Of a stretch of 64,000 bases of DNA, positions 44,835 through 54,437 are shown piece after piece. The notes under the pieces were generated by a model. That model worked only from the letters and a program-made list of their open reading frames with translations, was not told the origin of the DNA and made no database searches. Each line of letters begins with the position of its first letter. The stretch's first letter is position 1. The stretch is taken from NCBI RefSeq assembly GCF_040253635.1, contig NZ_JBEJGX010000003.1, positions 3,038,001 to 3,102,000 on the forward strand. Reading direction: 5' to 3'. The DNA comes from Streptomyces sp. Edi2. GTDB lineage: Bacteria; Actinomycetota; Actinomycetes; Streptomycetales; Streptomycetaceae. Both the position numbers and the translations under genes were made by a program.

Positions 44835-47026
44835 GACCGGGTGGCGGCGAGAAGTACCCGCACGGCGTGCAGGCCCGCTTGCCGCAGGTCCGGGGATCCG
44901 TCAGCGACCGCGTAGGGCTCGTACCCAGTGGTGCGCAACGTCTCCAGTACGGCGGGCACCTCCACAATCGACTCCGCAAGTGCGGTGACCTCACCGACCG
45001 GTACGGCATACGGGTCGAAGGAGTCGATCAACCTGTGCCCGACCGGCGGTTCCTCCGCCCGCTCAGCCAGGATCTGGCACTGCCCCAGCAGGTCACGCAA
45101 GGCGATCCGGGCCGCCCTGATGGGCGAGCCGTCCGCACCAACAGCCCACAATGGCGTGTCGTCTGCTGCCCGGGTGCGTGCCAACAGCACGGTGGCCGCC
45201 CCCGTACCGGGCAGCCACAGCAACTCGGCGGCGACACCGAGGTTCTCCGCGCTGCTGAGCAGGAAGGCCAGCTCGGCATCGTCGGCCAGGCTTTCCGGGG
45301 CAACGCTCGGCACGGCGGCGCCGGAACGCACAGCGGTGGTGACAGCGAGATGGGCCACCGCGGAGTACAGCCCGCGGTAGGCAGCCTCCGCGGGAGAAGT
45401 GCCCATGCCCAGCCCGGCCGTGGTAGCGGTGAAAGTGCCGGCCGGGTTGCAGGACGGTGCGTACGGCCGTACCACAGCGGCTGGGACGAGCACCTCGGTG
45501 CCGTCGATCAGAGAGGCGGCCCGGGACCACGTCCCGGCGGGCTGGGCGCTGAGGTCGACGCCGCTGAAGGTGGACAGCTCGGCGGGCTCGATGCGCTCGG
45601 TCCCCTGGGCGTGCTCGGCCGGCACCACCGGCGCCGGGGTGACCAGATCGAGGTATTCGCCGGCAGCAGCGCGCAGCGCGCGCATCCGGGCACCGGCCAC
45701 ATGGTGCAGGTCGAAGGCGGTGATCACCCGACGGCGTCCGGTACCGGAGCCGAAGCGTAACCGGCTGACCTTCAGCGGCAGCTGAGTGGGCCAGTCGTCG
45801 TCGAACTCGCGGAAGACCCCGCTGGCGCCTCCGACCAGTCGGGCGGTGAGCGCGTCGAGCTCCTCGACCGCCGGGTCAGGCCCCTCGTCGGTGGGTGAGG
45901 GAACGGAAGAGTCCACCAAAGTGGTCAGCTTCATGCGCCGCCAATCGACCACCTCCTCGTCCGGACCGGGGCCAGAGCTGGTGCATATGGTGCACAGCGG
46001 ATGCGGCAGCACTGCCGAAAGGGTCGAATCGAAGGAGTCGATCTCTTGCACGATGACGGAGTTCTCGGTCTCCGGCGGCAGGACACCTGAGACCTCGCGG
46101 AAGGCCTCGAAGCCGAGAAGATTGCCAAGGATCGCGGAGAGATGCCGACCGGGTCGGGCTCCAGTATGGTCGCCGCCGGTGGTCACCGCGCGCCAGACGT
46201 CGGCCGCCGCGGCTGAGTCGCCGTTGAAGCCCAGCCTCAGCATCGCGCATGACCAGCAGGCGCCCGCTTCGCCGGTGGTGAGTGGGCCGACCACCGCCCG
46301 GTGACCGAACATGGTCATCGGCAGCACTCTGCTGCCCTGCGGGACACCCTGCGACAGCAGCCGCATCACCTGGGCAGGGGCCTGCCGACCCGTACACACG
46401 ACCAGTTCCGCACCGCCGAGATCTTCCCAGTCGAACAAGCCGTCGCGTTCGGGGATCTGCTCCACCCGGGCCGGGCAGCCGGCTTCGCTGAGCACTCCGG
46501 CTTCCTTCACGGCCTGGGCATAGGCCTCCGCCGGTCCGGCGAATCGCACTGCCGCGATGCCGTTACGGATAGCGCTCGTCGCGCACCAGCCGCCGATCAT
46601 GTCCTCGCCCAGAACGACCAGCTGGGCGGTGCGGAAGCGGTGGAAGCGCTGTGCGGCCCGGTCCTCGTAGTGGTCGATGTACTCCAACTGCGGTGTGAAG
46701 CGTTCGACGACAGCCGGCTCGAGCGGTATCGCGGCCTGACCGTCCGGGGGCGGTACGTCGCGGGCCAGTCCGCGGTCCATGAGCATGCGTACCAGGGTGT
46801 TGACCATCTGCTGCTGAGGTGTCGGGAGCATTTCGCACAGCTCACGCACGGTGTGATCGCCGTTGAGATGGGGAACGATCAGTGTGGCGAACCGGTAGGC
46901 CGAGCGTCCGGCGAGCTGGAAGCCGCCGGACGCATTGTGGAAGAGCACCCCGTCGTCGGTCTCCGTAAACAGCACATCGCGCTTGATCCGTACACGGGCG
47001 TTGCCGAACGGAATGGCTTGTGGCAT
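44831..47026 (-). CDS. F protein: RRE, ThiF-like and degenerate YcaO domains
   Basis: A 731-residue leader-binding partner of the cyclodehydratase. Residues 10-95 are an RRE-like winged helix (IKRDVLFTETDDGVLFHNAS; VRELCEMLPTPQQQMVNTLV). A ThiF/E1-like part follows (TAQLVVLGEDMIGGW) with two CxxC pairs, ACWSCAML and PLCTICTSS, for Zn. The C-terminal third resembles YcaO (DGTEVLVPAAVVRPYAPS, GLGMGTSPAEAAYRGLYSAV) but lacks the ExxxIERD helix, so it is probably inactive. It presents the precursor leader to the YcaOs. ATG 47026 has a weak ribosome site; start uncertain. Confidence 0.85.
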   Translation of the reverse strand: MPQAIPFGNARVRIKRDVLFTETDDGVLFHNASGGFQLAGRSAYRFATLIVPHLNGDHTVRELCEMLPTPQQQMVNTLVRMLMDRGLARDVPPPDGQAAIPLEPAVVERFTPQLEYIDHYEDRAAQRFHRFRTAQLVVLGEDMIGGWCATSAIRNGIAAVRFAGPAEAYAQAVKEAGVLSEAGCPARVEQIPERDGLFDWEDLGGAELVVCTGRQAPAQVMRLLSQGVPQGSRVLPMTMFGHRAVVGPLTTGEAGACWSCAMLRLGFNGDSAAAADVWRAVTTGGDHTGARPGRHLSAILGNLLGFEAFREVSGVLPPETENSVIVQEIDSFDSTLSAVLPHPLCTICTSSGPGPDEEVVDWRRMKLTTLVDSSVPSPTDEGPDPAVEELDALTARLVGGASGVFREFDDDWPTQLPLKVSRLRFGSGTGRRRVITAFDLHHVAGARMRALRAAAGEYLDLVTPAPVVPAEHAQGTERIEPAELSTFSGVDLSAQPAGTWSRAASLIDGTEVLVPAAVVRPYAPSCNPAGTFTATTAGLGMGTSPAEAAYRGLYSAVAHLAVTTAVRSGAAVPSVAPESLADDAELAFLLSSAENLGVAAELLWLPGTGAATVLLARTRAADDTPLWAVGADGSPIRAARIALRDLLGQCQILAERAEEPPVGHRLIDSFDPYAVPVGEVTALAESIVEVPAVLETLRTTGYEPYAVADGSPDLRQAGLHAVRVLLAATRS

Positions 47027-47161
47027 GGACACGTCTGCCTGTCCCTTTCTCCCGGACCGTGCGGTCCTCTGGGTTCGGCCCGGTGGGGCCTGGATGAATG
47101 GGTGCACTGAATGAACACCCGCGGCGCTCGGTGGGCGCCGGGGGATGGTCTGGCCGGCTGG

Positions 47162-48964
47162 TCAGTTGCCGGAGATGAGGTGACTGCGCAGCAAGGTGGG
47201 GATGCAGTAGAGCCCACCAGGGCGGTAGTCGACCGCGCCGGCCTCGAGAAGTTCGTCGAGCCGGTCCTGTAGTTCGCGCTCCGCGCGGCCGAGCATGGCT
47301 GCGCACGCCGTCAGGGAGAGACTCTTCTCCCGAGCGGCGGCCAGCTCGCGCAGGAGTTCACCGCAGGAAGGGGGCAAGGTGCCGAGATAGTCGTCGAACC
47401 GCTGCCCGACCGAAGCACCCTGGCGTCCGCCGACCATCAGCGAGGCCGGTGAGGCTGCGCGCGCTGCCCGCACCGCCGACGCCAGGTCATGCCCTGGGCG
47501 CAGGAGCAGACGCGTTGTCAGAATGCGCAGGGCGAGGGGGTGGTCTCCGCAGAGAGCAGCCAACTCGTCGGCCGCCTTCGGTTCGGCTGTCGTCAACCGT
47601 GCACCGAGTACGGAGGCGAGAAAGGTCAGTGATTCCTCTCTCCGCCAAGGTTTCACTCGAAAGACGGCGGCCCCGCGGCTGACCACCAAGTCGGCGAGAC
47701 TGTGCCGACTGGTGATGACAATGGTGTGCCCTTCCGCCCAGTCCAACGCCGGCAGCACCTCGTCGCTGCTCCGCACCCCGTCCAGCACGATCAAGGCGTG
47801 TTCCAGGGGCGCGGGTTCGTCCTGCAGGTCCCCTTGGCGAGCGTCGAAGAAGTGCCACCCACCAGGAAACCAACCGGTGTCCGGATGCTCTTCGCACAGC
47901 TGCCGGGCGAGACGGACGGTGAGCGCGCTCTTGCCGACGCCGGGCAGTCCGGAGACGACCACGATGGTGGGCGTGCCGGTGCGGACCAGCAACTCCTGTA
48001 ATTCGGCGAGCTCGGTGCGACGTCCGGTGAAATCCTTGAGGTCAGTGGGCGGGCGGGCGGCCAACACTGTCCGACGACGAGAGGTTGGTGTGGCGGCTGC
48101 GAACGTCTCGCCTCGGAGAATGGCCAGGTGAAGCTGTTGCAGCGCGGGTCCGGGGTCCACCCCGAAGGTCTCGCGTAGAAAGCGGCTGATGGAATCGTAG
48201 GCGGCAAGGGCCTCACTCTGTCGCCCCGTACGATAGAGCGCTTCCATCAACTGGGCCGTGAGTTGCTCATTGCCCTTGTACTCGGCTGAAAGCGCGCGCA
48301 GTTGAGGGGTGATCACGGCGCAGTTACCGAGCGCAAGCTCGATTTCGTGACATCGCGCCAGAGCGTTGATCCGTTCCTCCGCCAGGGCCGCCGCCGCTCC
48401 GTCGTGCAGGGCGGGCGAGACCAGGTTGGCTACGGGGGCTCCCCGCCAGTTGCTCAGGGCGCGTCGCAGCAGCGCGAGCTCACTGGCTTCCGATTCCGCC
48501 TGTCCGGCCCGTTGCACGGCCTCACGAAAGGCAAGCAGGTCGAGTGTGCCGGCATCGGCGGAAATGCGGTAACCACCAGGAACCGTCTCGATGTTGCCAC
48601 CGGATTCAGCCAGCCCGTACTTGTACAGCAACTTCCGCAGCCGCAGCATGGTGGTGTGGATCGCAGCACCGGCCGCAGTTGGCCGCTCATCACCCCACAA
48701 GGCATTTCGCAAGTACTCCTGCGACACCGTTTCATTGGCGTGCAGAAGTAAGGCCCCTAATAATACTGTCGGCTTGGAAGAGGGAATCACCATAGATTCC
48801 GCCCCATCGCCGATACTCAGCGGGCCGAGCACCCGGAAAGACGGACGTGGAACTCTCGCCTCGCGCCGCCCGGAAACAGCGTCACCGACGTCGCCAAGCC
48901 ACGCTACATCCCGTCTCGCGGACCGCGACTGCACAAGCTGCGGTTCACCTTCACGCACCATCAA
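47162..48964 (-). CDS. SARP-type regulator with NB-ARC domain, bldA-dependent
   Basis: A 600-residue pathway activator. Residues 40-135 are an OmpR-like winged helix, 140-290 the BTAD domain (EALAAYDSISRFLRETFGVD), and the rest an NB-ARC ATPase with the P-loop GLPGVGKSALT near 343 and ALIVLDGVR. Codons 68, 69 and 72 are TTA (forward positions 48749-48763), so translation needs bldA tRNA. It lies directly upstream of the F-protein gene on the same strand (135-base gap) and most likely switches on the RiPP operon. ATG 48964 follows GGGGGGATG. Confidence 0.9.
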   Translation of the reverse strand: MMVREGEPQLVQSRSARRDVAWLGDVGDAVSGRREARVPRPSFRVLGPLSIGDGAESMVIPSSKPTVLLGALLLHANETVSQEYLRNALWGDERPTAAGAAIHTTMLRLRKLLYKYGLAESGGNIETVPGGYRISADAGTLDLLAFREAVQRAGQAESEASELALLRRALSNWRGAPVANLVSPALHDGAAAALAEERINALARCHEIELALGNCAVITPQLRALSAEYKGNEQLTAQLMEALYRTGRQSEALAAYDSISRFLRETFGVDPGPALQQLHLAILRGETFAAATPTSRRRTVLAARPPTDLKDFTGRRTELAELQELLVRTGTPTIVVVSGLPGVGKSALTVRLARQLCEEHPDTGWFPGGWHFFDARQGDLQDEPAPLEHALIVLDGVRSSDEVLPALDWAEGHTIVITSRHSLADLVVSRGAAVFRVKPWRREESLTFLASVLGARLTTAEPKAADELAALCGDHPLALRILTTRLLLRPGHDLASAVRAARAASPASLMVGGRQGASVGQRFDDYLGTLPPSCGELLRELAAAREKSLSLTACAAMLGRAERELQDRLDELLEAGAVDYRPGGLYCIPTLLRSHLISGN

Positions 48965-49827
48965 TTACTCATCCCCCCGTCGACACATTTCACAGATCCG
49001 CAGGCTCTCTACGCAACCCCTCCCGCATTCACCTGCGTAACTCCCGTGCCACTTGAGGCGACGCTAACACACCCAACAGACGTTCGATGCCGAAGCCATC
49101 CGGGCGCAGAGATGAAGATCCACAGCTCAACAGGCACCTCCACCTAAACCCTCACCCCCGACATTAACTCCCCTTGACTAATTATTTGCGAACGGCAGTC
49201 CACTTCGTCGAAACCGACCCTGCTGTCGTTAGTGGACCACTAAACAGCTCGCTTTGCGGAATCAGTTACTCCAGGCACTCACGCCGACAGCGGCACGCCC
49301 CTCCCTCGCCGACCACCCATCGAATCAGCCATTCTGGCTCGTCGCCCATGGCCGAACTGCGGTGGCGCACCTGGGGAGAAGGCGCAGGTCTTGCGTGCAG
49401 CGCCCGCGAGCAGCGGCGTCTGCCACATCGCCACTCGCCATGACCGCCCGTCACGGTCCCATTGAATGAGAAAGACGCACATCCTGCGCCAGCCGTATTC
49501 AGCCAGGACAAGTGGGTCTCTTTTGTCGGTCGATCCGAAGTCCATCGCTCCGTTTTCGGAGGTGACAGTGATCTGTGAGGGGGGTGTCAGCAATCAGTCG
49601 TGACGACTGACAGTGCCGTCCGGCATAACGGTGTGAGGGCAGCGAAATTGTTCGGCGTTCCCCATGAGCGAAACGCCTTGGGTGCATACGCAGAACGGAA
49701 TTCCGCTACCCACCTCAGGGTGCATCCGCAATGTGCGGAGCCCCTGCGACTCAGTGGCCCTGCGCCATCACCTGAGTCGAGTAAGAGAACCGGACGCAGT
49801 CAGTAAGAGCAAGTCAGGAGACAGACC
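48965..49827. other. Intergenic between RiPP regulator and secreted protein
   Basis: Lower GC than the surroundings. It holds the SARP promoter region near 48965-49200 and AT-rich patches (for example near 49170). One possible small gene is listed separately. Otherwise nothing recognised. Confidence 0.5.
49279..49593 (-). CDS. Possible small hypothetical protein
   Basis: A 104-codon frame reading ITVTSENGAMDFGSTDKRDP and RRMCVFLIQWDRDGRSWRVA looks protein-like in its first half, with alternating hydrophobic strands. The codon use is not typical for Streptomyces and the second half is basic and low in complexity. No family was recognised. It may be a decayed gene. Confidence 0.3.
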   Translation of the reverse strand: MLTPPSQITVTSENGAMDFGSTDKRDPLVLAEYGWRRMCVFLIQWDRDGRSWRVAMWQTPLLAGAARKTCAFSPGAPPQFGHGRRARMADSMGGRRGRGVPLSA

Positions 49828-50232
49828 ATGAGGAAGAGCAGCACCGTCAGGGCAGCAGCATCCTTACTCCTCGCCGCCGCCGCCGTGACCGGGGTAGCCA
49901 ATACCGCCATTGCGGCTCCAGCGCCCCAGGCGTCCAGCCTCGGAGCCGAGGCGGCCAAGCCAAGCTGCACCGAGCTGAAGAAGATCTTCGACGTCCTCTC
50001 GACGAGCAACAATGTCGCGGAGGTCAAGAAGTCGTTCGACCGCTGGATCGGCATCCTGGAAGACGCGAAGCCGACTGTGCCGAAGGACCACCAAGCGATG
50101 TACGCCAAGTACATCGCGAATGTCAAGGCCATGCGTGCCGAGCTGAATGCTGCCAACCCGAGCGCGGCACTCAACAAGATCCACAAGTTCGCCAAGCCGC
50201 TTGCTGATGCGCTGAAGAACTGCAAGTACTGA
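49828..50232 (+). CDS. Small secreted protein
   Basis: A 134-residue exported protein. The signal peptide (MRKSSTVRAAASLLLAAAAV, cleavage near AIAAPA) is clear, with CAGGAGA before ATG 49828. The mature part is mostly helical and contains exactly two Cys, in PSCTELKK and at the end (KNCKY), likely a disulfide joining the ends. Codon 13 is TTA, pointing to expression late in development. The family is not recognised. A perfect hairpin ends the transcript. Confidence 0.85.
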   Translation: MRKSSTVRAAASLLLAAAAVTGVANTAIAAPAPQASSLGAEAAKPSCTELKKIFDVLSTSNNVAEVKKSFDRWIGILEDAKPTVPKDHQAMYAKYIANVKAMRAELNAANPSAALNKIHKFAKPLADALKNCKY

Positions 50233-50247
50233 CGGCGACCTGAGGAC

Positions 50248-50281
50248 GATGCCCGGCGCCCGCATCTGGCCGCCGGGCATC
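50248..50281. terminator. Perfect 11-bp hairpin between convergent genes
   Basis: GATGCCCGGCG and its exact complement, 12 bases apart, 16 bases after the secreted protein stop and 27 before the end of the opposing gene. Probably bidirectional. Confidence 0.7.
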
Positions 50282-50307
50282 GGCCCGACGGGGGCTCCTC
50301 TGCGTGG

Positions 50308-51039
50308 CTATGAGAGGTTTCGTAGCGGGATGCGGGTGGTGAGGTGGGAGCGGAGGACCAGGTCGTCCATGGTGTCCATCAGCCAGAGTTCGGTCAGTGG
50401 TAGGCGTACGGCGATGCGGCTCCGGTGGGTGGTGACGAGGTCGTGGAGTTGCCGGTAGGTGGTGCCGGTGACGTCGTCGGTGAGCTGTAGGTAGCCGGCC
50501 AGGAGGGGACGGTGGGGTGCGCCGGTCCGCGTGCGCAGTTGGCTGAGGGCAGTTGCGGATTCCGCGTCGGCTGCCTGTACGGGGAGGTAGATCCTGCCCG
50601 TGTTGAACCGGCCGATCCATGGCCCGCGGACGATCACTTCGATGGGCGGGGCCGGGTGTGCGAGGAGTTCCGGGCTTCCTTCGAGTCCTCCCGCGAGGGT
50701 GGCGTGCATGCGGTCGGCCCGTAAGGCCAGTCCCGGCCACCAGATGAGGGGGGCGACGTCGCTGCGGCGGAGGTCGTCGAGGAAGGCGGTGATGCCGGGG
50801 TCGGCAGCCAGCCTGCGGCTGTCGATGGGGATCACTGCCGATCGTATGGGCGGCCAATACTCGGCCGTGCCGGTTTCTGGCGCGAGGGGTGCTCTGGCCC
50901 GGTCGTGGAGGAGAGGCAGTTGCCGTTCCCGGTAGCGCTGGTCCAGCGTCAGCGCCCTGTTGGCCGCCCAGTCGTAGGCGGCGGCTTGCCGGGACAGATC
51001 CGTGAGGGGATCCAGCAGGGGTGCGGTTTCCTCGCTCAT
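50308..51039 (-). CDS. Conserved hypothetical protein
   Basis: A 243-residue cytoplasmic protein starting MSEETAPLLDPLTDLSRQAA (ATG 51039). It has no signal peptide or membrane helix. Blocks such as IEVIVRGPWIGRFNTGRIYL and GTTYRQLHDLVTTHRSRIAV suggest an alpha/beta fold. I do not recognise a family or function. The open frame continues upstream through a heptanucleotide repeat, which I do not count as coding. Confidence 0.65.
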   Translation of the reverse strand: MSEETAPLLDPLTDLSRQAAAYDWAANRALTLDQRYRERQLPLLHDRARAPLAPETGTAEYWPPIRSAVIPIDSRRLAADPGITAFLDDLRRSDVAPLIWWPGLALRADRMHATLAGGLEGSPELLAHPAPPIEVIVRGPWIGRFNTGRIYLPVQAADAESATALSQLRTRTGAPHRPLLAGYLQLTDDVTGTTYRQLHDLVTTHRSRIAVRLPLTELWLMDTMDDLVLRSHLTTRIPLRNLS

Positions 51040-51053
51040 GGGTGGCGGTCTCC

Positions 51054-51172
51054 GTGATCTGTGTTCTGTGATCTGTGAGCCGTGATCTGTGGTCCGTGAG
51101 CCGTGATCTGTGGTCCGTGGTCCGTGAGCCGTGTTCCGTGATCTGCGAGCCGTGATCTGTGATCCGTGGTCG
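51054..51172. repeat. Tandem heptanucleotide repeat, 17 units
   Basis: Seventeen contiguous 7-base units of consensus GTGRTCY (GTGATCT, GTGGTCC, GTGAGCC, GTGTTCC). It begins 14 bases upstream of the hypothetical gene start, so it lies in that gene's promoter/leader. Confidence 0.9.
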
Positions 51173-51832
51173 GCCCTCGTACACCGTAGGCGTGGGGGTG
51201 TTCGGGTGTTCGGGCCTTCGGGACGTCTGGCTCGGCTCGGGTCGGCCGGGGGCGGCTCGGATCGGGTCCGGTCGGGTCGGCTTCGCAGGTCGCTCGGGGC
51301 TTCAGTGGCGCGAGGCGGTGGCGCTGTGCCCGTCCCCGGTGAAGGGGCGAGCAAGTCGTCGGCCTGGCCGCTGGGGCCGGTGATCGATGCGCACGGCGCT
51401 CGGTTTCTTCTGTCAACTGCTGTCTGCCACCTGTCCCCTTGCCCTCTGCCGTCTCCCCCGCTGCCGTCTCCTCTCTGCCGTCTCCCCTCTGGCGTCTTCC
51501 GTCATCCAGGCGGTCACTGTGCGGCGGGGCCAAGGGCTCATCGGTCCATGCCGTAGGCCGTCCGCCCGGTGCCCGGCGCTCGGTGGGGTGGGTTGTGCGC
51601 CGGGTGGAGGGGGGCGCTGGAGGGGGTGGCGGGGGCGCGGAGGGCAGTACGGCGTGAGTGGGGGGTGGATGGAGCCCCCGGGTGCGCCTGCGCTACTGGG
51701 CGCAACGCCCAGGTGGCTACTTGACTTTGGTCATCGCGATTCAGTCCCGCTTGTTGGGTATTGACTGTTCCATCCCGTTCTCTCTGGATATGCCAACGTG
51801 AAGCGTTGGCGGCATGTGCTTGGAGGCGAACC
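51173..51832. other. Intergenic with degenerate repeats
   Basis: No supported gene. Around 51420-51510 a degenerate repeat of CTGCCGTCTCC-like units occurs. The right end carries TTGACTTTGG near 51720 and TTGACTGTTCC near 51763, possible -35 regions for the NsdA-like gene. Confidence 0.5.
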
Positions 51833-53227
51833 ATGGCCGCCCGACCACTCGTCGCGCGTCAGACCAACCAGCGACTGCGGTCCCTCATCCAGGAAGCCTC
51901 GCTGTCCAACTCCGCCCTGGCCCGCCAGGTGAACGTCCTGGGAGAGGCACAGGACCTGGATCTGCGGTACGACAAGACTTCCGTGAGCCGGTGGCTGGGC
52001 GGTCAGCGGCCCCGCGGCCGGGTTCCCGCCATCATCGCCGAGGCGCTGAGCGGCCGGCTGGGCCGTACGGTCTCGACGGAAGAGATCGGTATGGCCAACG
52101 GCAACAGCGTGACGTGCGGGGTCGGGCTCCACTTCGCGGCGACCGTGGAGGACGCGCTGGAGCAGGTCCGTGAACTATGGCATATGGACGCCGAATCGCG
52201 GGGGCTTTTGTCCCGTTCCGCCATGACCGCCTCGGCGTTGGTGGAACCCAGCAGGGACTGGCTGATCAGCTCCCCGGACCCGCAGGTGGCGCGCAGTTGG
52301 CGGCTGGGGCCGCGGGTGGGGATGACCGATGTGGAGCTGGTGCGGGCGACCACCCAGGCGCTGGCCGAACTCGACCACCGGGTCGGCAGCGGGTATGTGC
52401 GGCCGGTGGTGGTCTCGTGCCTCAGCAGCGTGCTGTCCGGGCTGATGGAAGGGAGTTACGGCGAGACGACGGGGCGGCAGTTGTTCGCCGCGGCGGCCCG
52501 GCTGACGGAGTTCGCCGGGTACACGGCGCTGGACACCGGGCAACCGGGCCTGGCGCAGCGGTATTACATCCAGGCGCTGCGGCTCGCGCAGGCCGCGGAC
52601 GACCGTTGCTATGGCGGCTATGTGCTGGCGGCCGGTCTGAGTCATCTCGCGATCGGCGCCGGCTGCTCCAGGGAAGCGGTGCAGCTCGCGCGGGCCGCGC
52701 AGGAAGGCACCCGGGGGCGGGCCCCGCTGGCCGCCCAGGCCATGTTCTACGCGACCGAGGCCCGCGGCTACGCCATGCTCGGGGACGCGCGGATGTGCAA
52801 AATACTGGCGGACAAGGCCACGGACGCCATGGGGCATGTCGTTCCGGGGGAAAGCCCCGAGTGGATCGCACACTTCGATCGGGCCTATCTGGCGGATGAA
52901 CTGGCCCACTGCTACCGGGATCTCAAGCAGCCGCGTCCGGCCGCGCGCCGGGCCGAGGAGGCGCTGGCCCGGCACCCGCGGACCCGGGTGCGCCGCCGGG
53001 CCATTGATCTGCTGCTGCTCGCCTCGGCATTAGTACAGGCCGGTGACGTCGAGGAGGCATGCCGGGCCGCCGTGCAGGCGGTGGCGTTGCTCAGCCGGCT
53101 GAAGTCGGCGCTCGGCGAGCGGTACCTGCAGGACTTCAGGGATGAGCTGCGGCCGTACGGTGACGCGCAGCCGGTGCGCGAATTGGACGCCCTGGTGCAG
53201 GAGAGCGGTGTACGGGTGCTCCGGTGA
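51833..53227 (+). CDS. NsdA-like TPR transcriptional regulator
   Basis: A 464-residue protein. The first ~90 residues form a helix-turn-helix-like region (TNQRLRSLIQEASLSNSALA; YDKTSVSRWLGGQRPRG) as in NsdA-type negative regulators of Streptomyces development and antibiotics. The remainder is tetratricopeptide-like helical repeats (GLAQRYYIQALRLAQAADDR). ATG 51833 follows GGAGG. Codon 400 is TTA (53030-53032), tying it to bldA. It may govern one of the two flanking biosynthetic clusters. Confidence 0.85.
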   Translation: MAARPLVARQTNQRLRSLIQEASLSNSALARQVNVLGEAQDLDLRYDKTSVSRWLGGQRPRGRVPAIIAEALSGRLGRTVSTEEIGMANGNSVTCGVGLHFAATVEDALEQVRELWHMDAESRGLLSRSAMTASALVEPSRDWLISSPDPQVARSWRLGPRVGMTDVELVRATTQALAELDHRVGSGYVRPVVVSCLSSVLSGLMEGSYGETTGRQLFAAAARLTEFAGYTALDTGQPGLAQRYYIQALRLAQAADDRCYGGYVLAAGLSHLAIGAGCSREAVQLARAAQEGTRGRAPLAAQAMFYATEARGYAMLGDARMCKILADKATDAMGHVVPGESPEWIAHFDRAYLADELAHCYRDLKQPRPAARRAEEALARHPRTRVRRRAIDLLLLASALVQAGDVEEACRAAVQAVALLSRLKSALGERYLQDFRDELRPYGDAQPVRELDALVQESGVRVLR

Positions 53228-53659
53228 CACGCGTCCGGTGGGGTGGAAGCGCCCGATGGAGGCGTCCGGTGGGATGGAGGCGTCCCGTGGCGGCGGAGGA
53301 GGGTGGAGGGGCGACAGGTCAGGCGGAGCCGACGGGGCACCCGTCGTACGGTGCCGACGGCCGGGCGGCTGTTCCGTCACGCGGGGAGGTGGTGCGGAGC
53401 CGGTGCCTGCCTGGCCGTCGGCGGTAGGGAGCCGTCCCGGAGGGGGCGGCGCAGCGGCGGTTGCCTACCGGTCGCCGGTCACCGGTAGCGATCCGGTCGG
53501 CCGGTCGGCCCGCCGCTTGGGGTGGGGTTGGGTGAGGCTCGGTGTACGGGCTGCGGCGGTGCGCGGGCTCCGGCAGTGCGTGGGCTTCCGTTCTTCGGAA
53601 GGGCGCGTCGCCGGGTGGGGGCCCGGGCGGCCGTCGGGGCCGGTTCCGGGGTGTGTGCG
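53228..53659. other. Intergenic, GC-rich, no gene
   Basis: Short GGTGGGATGGAGGCGTCC-like repeats occur near 53235-53295. No supported frame. Confidence 0.5.
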
Positions 53660-54184
53660 TTACGGCGCCATGCTGCTTCGTACGCCCGTTGTCAGCGGTA
53701 TCGCGGCCCATACGGTGCAGCCGTTGTCGGCCTCGGTCCTGCGGCCCCAACGCGAGGAGAACTTGGCGACCAGTTCCAGGCCGCGGCCGTGCTCCTGGGC
53801 CTGGCCCGGGCGTCGCATACGCGGAACCGACGGGGTACCGCCGCGGTCGTGCACCTCGATGTGCAGCAGGCTTTCCGACCTCCATATCCGGCAGGTGATG
53901 TGTCTGCTGGCGGAATACTGAATGGCATTGGAGAAGAGTTCCGACAGGACGAGCAACACCGGATAGCGTGTGTCGTCGTCATGGATGCTTTGACCGTCGA
54001 GCCAGGCGCGGACCAGGCTCCGGCAGACCGGCACCGCCCGCTTCACCGCCGGCAGACGAAATACCACGCAGTGCACGGAACGCCAGCAGTCGGCGGGAAT
54101 CAAGGCGCCCCTTTCCCGGGGCCAGTTCGCGATATGCCGGGCGGTCACCATAACTTCGGCCGCATGCGTTGTGGTGGGTAACAT
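53660..54184 (-). CDS. RsbW-like anti-sigma/ATP-binding protein
   Basis: A 174-residue HATPase_c protein. N-box: LLVLSELFSNAIQYSAS; G1 box: VEVHDRGG-like (IEVHDRGGTPSVP); G2: HGRGLELVAKF. The first helix region (FRLPAVKRAVPVCRSLVRAW) is typical of the many Streptomyces single-domain anti-sigma-like kinases. It may bind a sigma factor or anti-anti-sigma protein; the partner is not in the window. Confidence 0.85.
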   Translation of the reverse strand: MLPTTTHAAEVMVTARHIANWPRERGALIPADCWRSVHCVVFRLPAVKRAVPVCRSLVRAWLDGQSIHDDDTRYPVLLVLSELFSNAIQYSASRHITCRIWRSESLLHIEVHDRGGTPSVPRMRRPGQAQEHGRGLELVAKFSSRWGRRTEADNGCTVWAAIPLTTGVRSSMAP

Positions 54185-54437
54185 GACTACCCCTTTCGTA
54201 CGTGCCTCATGGACCCCGATGCCGCTTTCGCCTCATGAAACACGGCCAGCGCCATCGCCTCGATCTGCCCTGGCGGCGGCCTTCGCAGTGCGCCGCGTCG
54301 CCTCCGGTGCGTACCGGGCCGCTTTCTGACCTCGCTCTTTCCTGATAATTCAAGCATTCGGAAGTCCACCCGGGAAGGCGCGCGGCGCGGCATCGGGAGC
54401 GGGGCGGGGATATGGCGACGCGAAATAATATCACCAT

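Noticed and set aside
51054..51172. CRISPR-like array
   Set aside because: Units are 7 bases and contiguous with no spacers; a simple tandem repeat.
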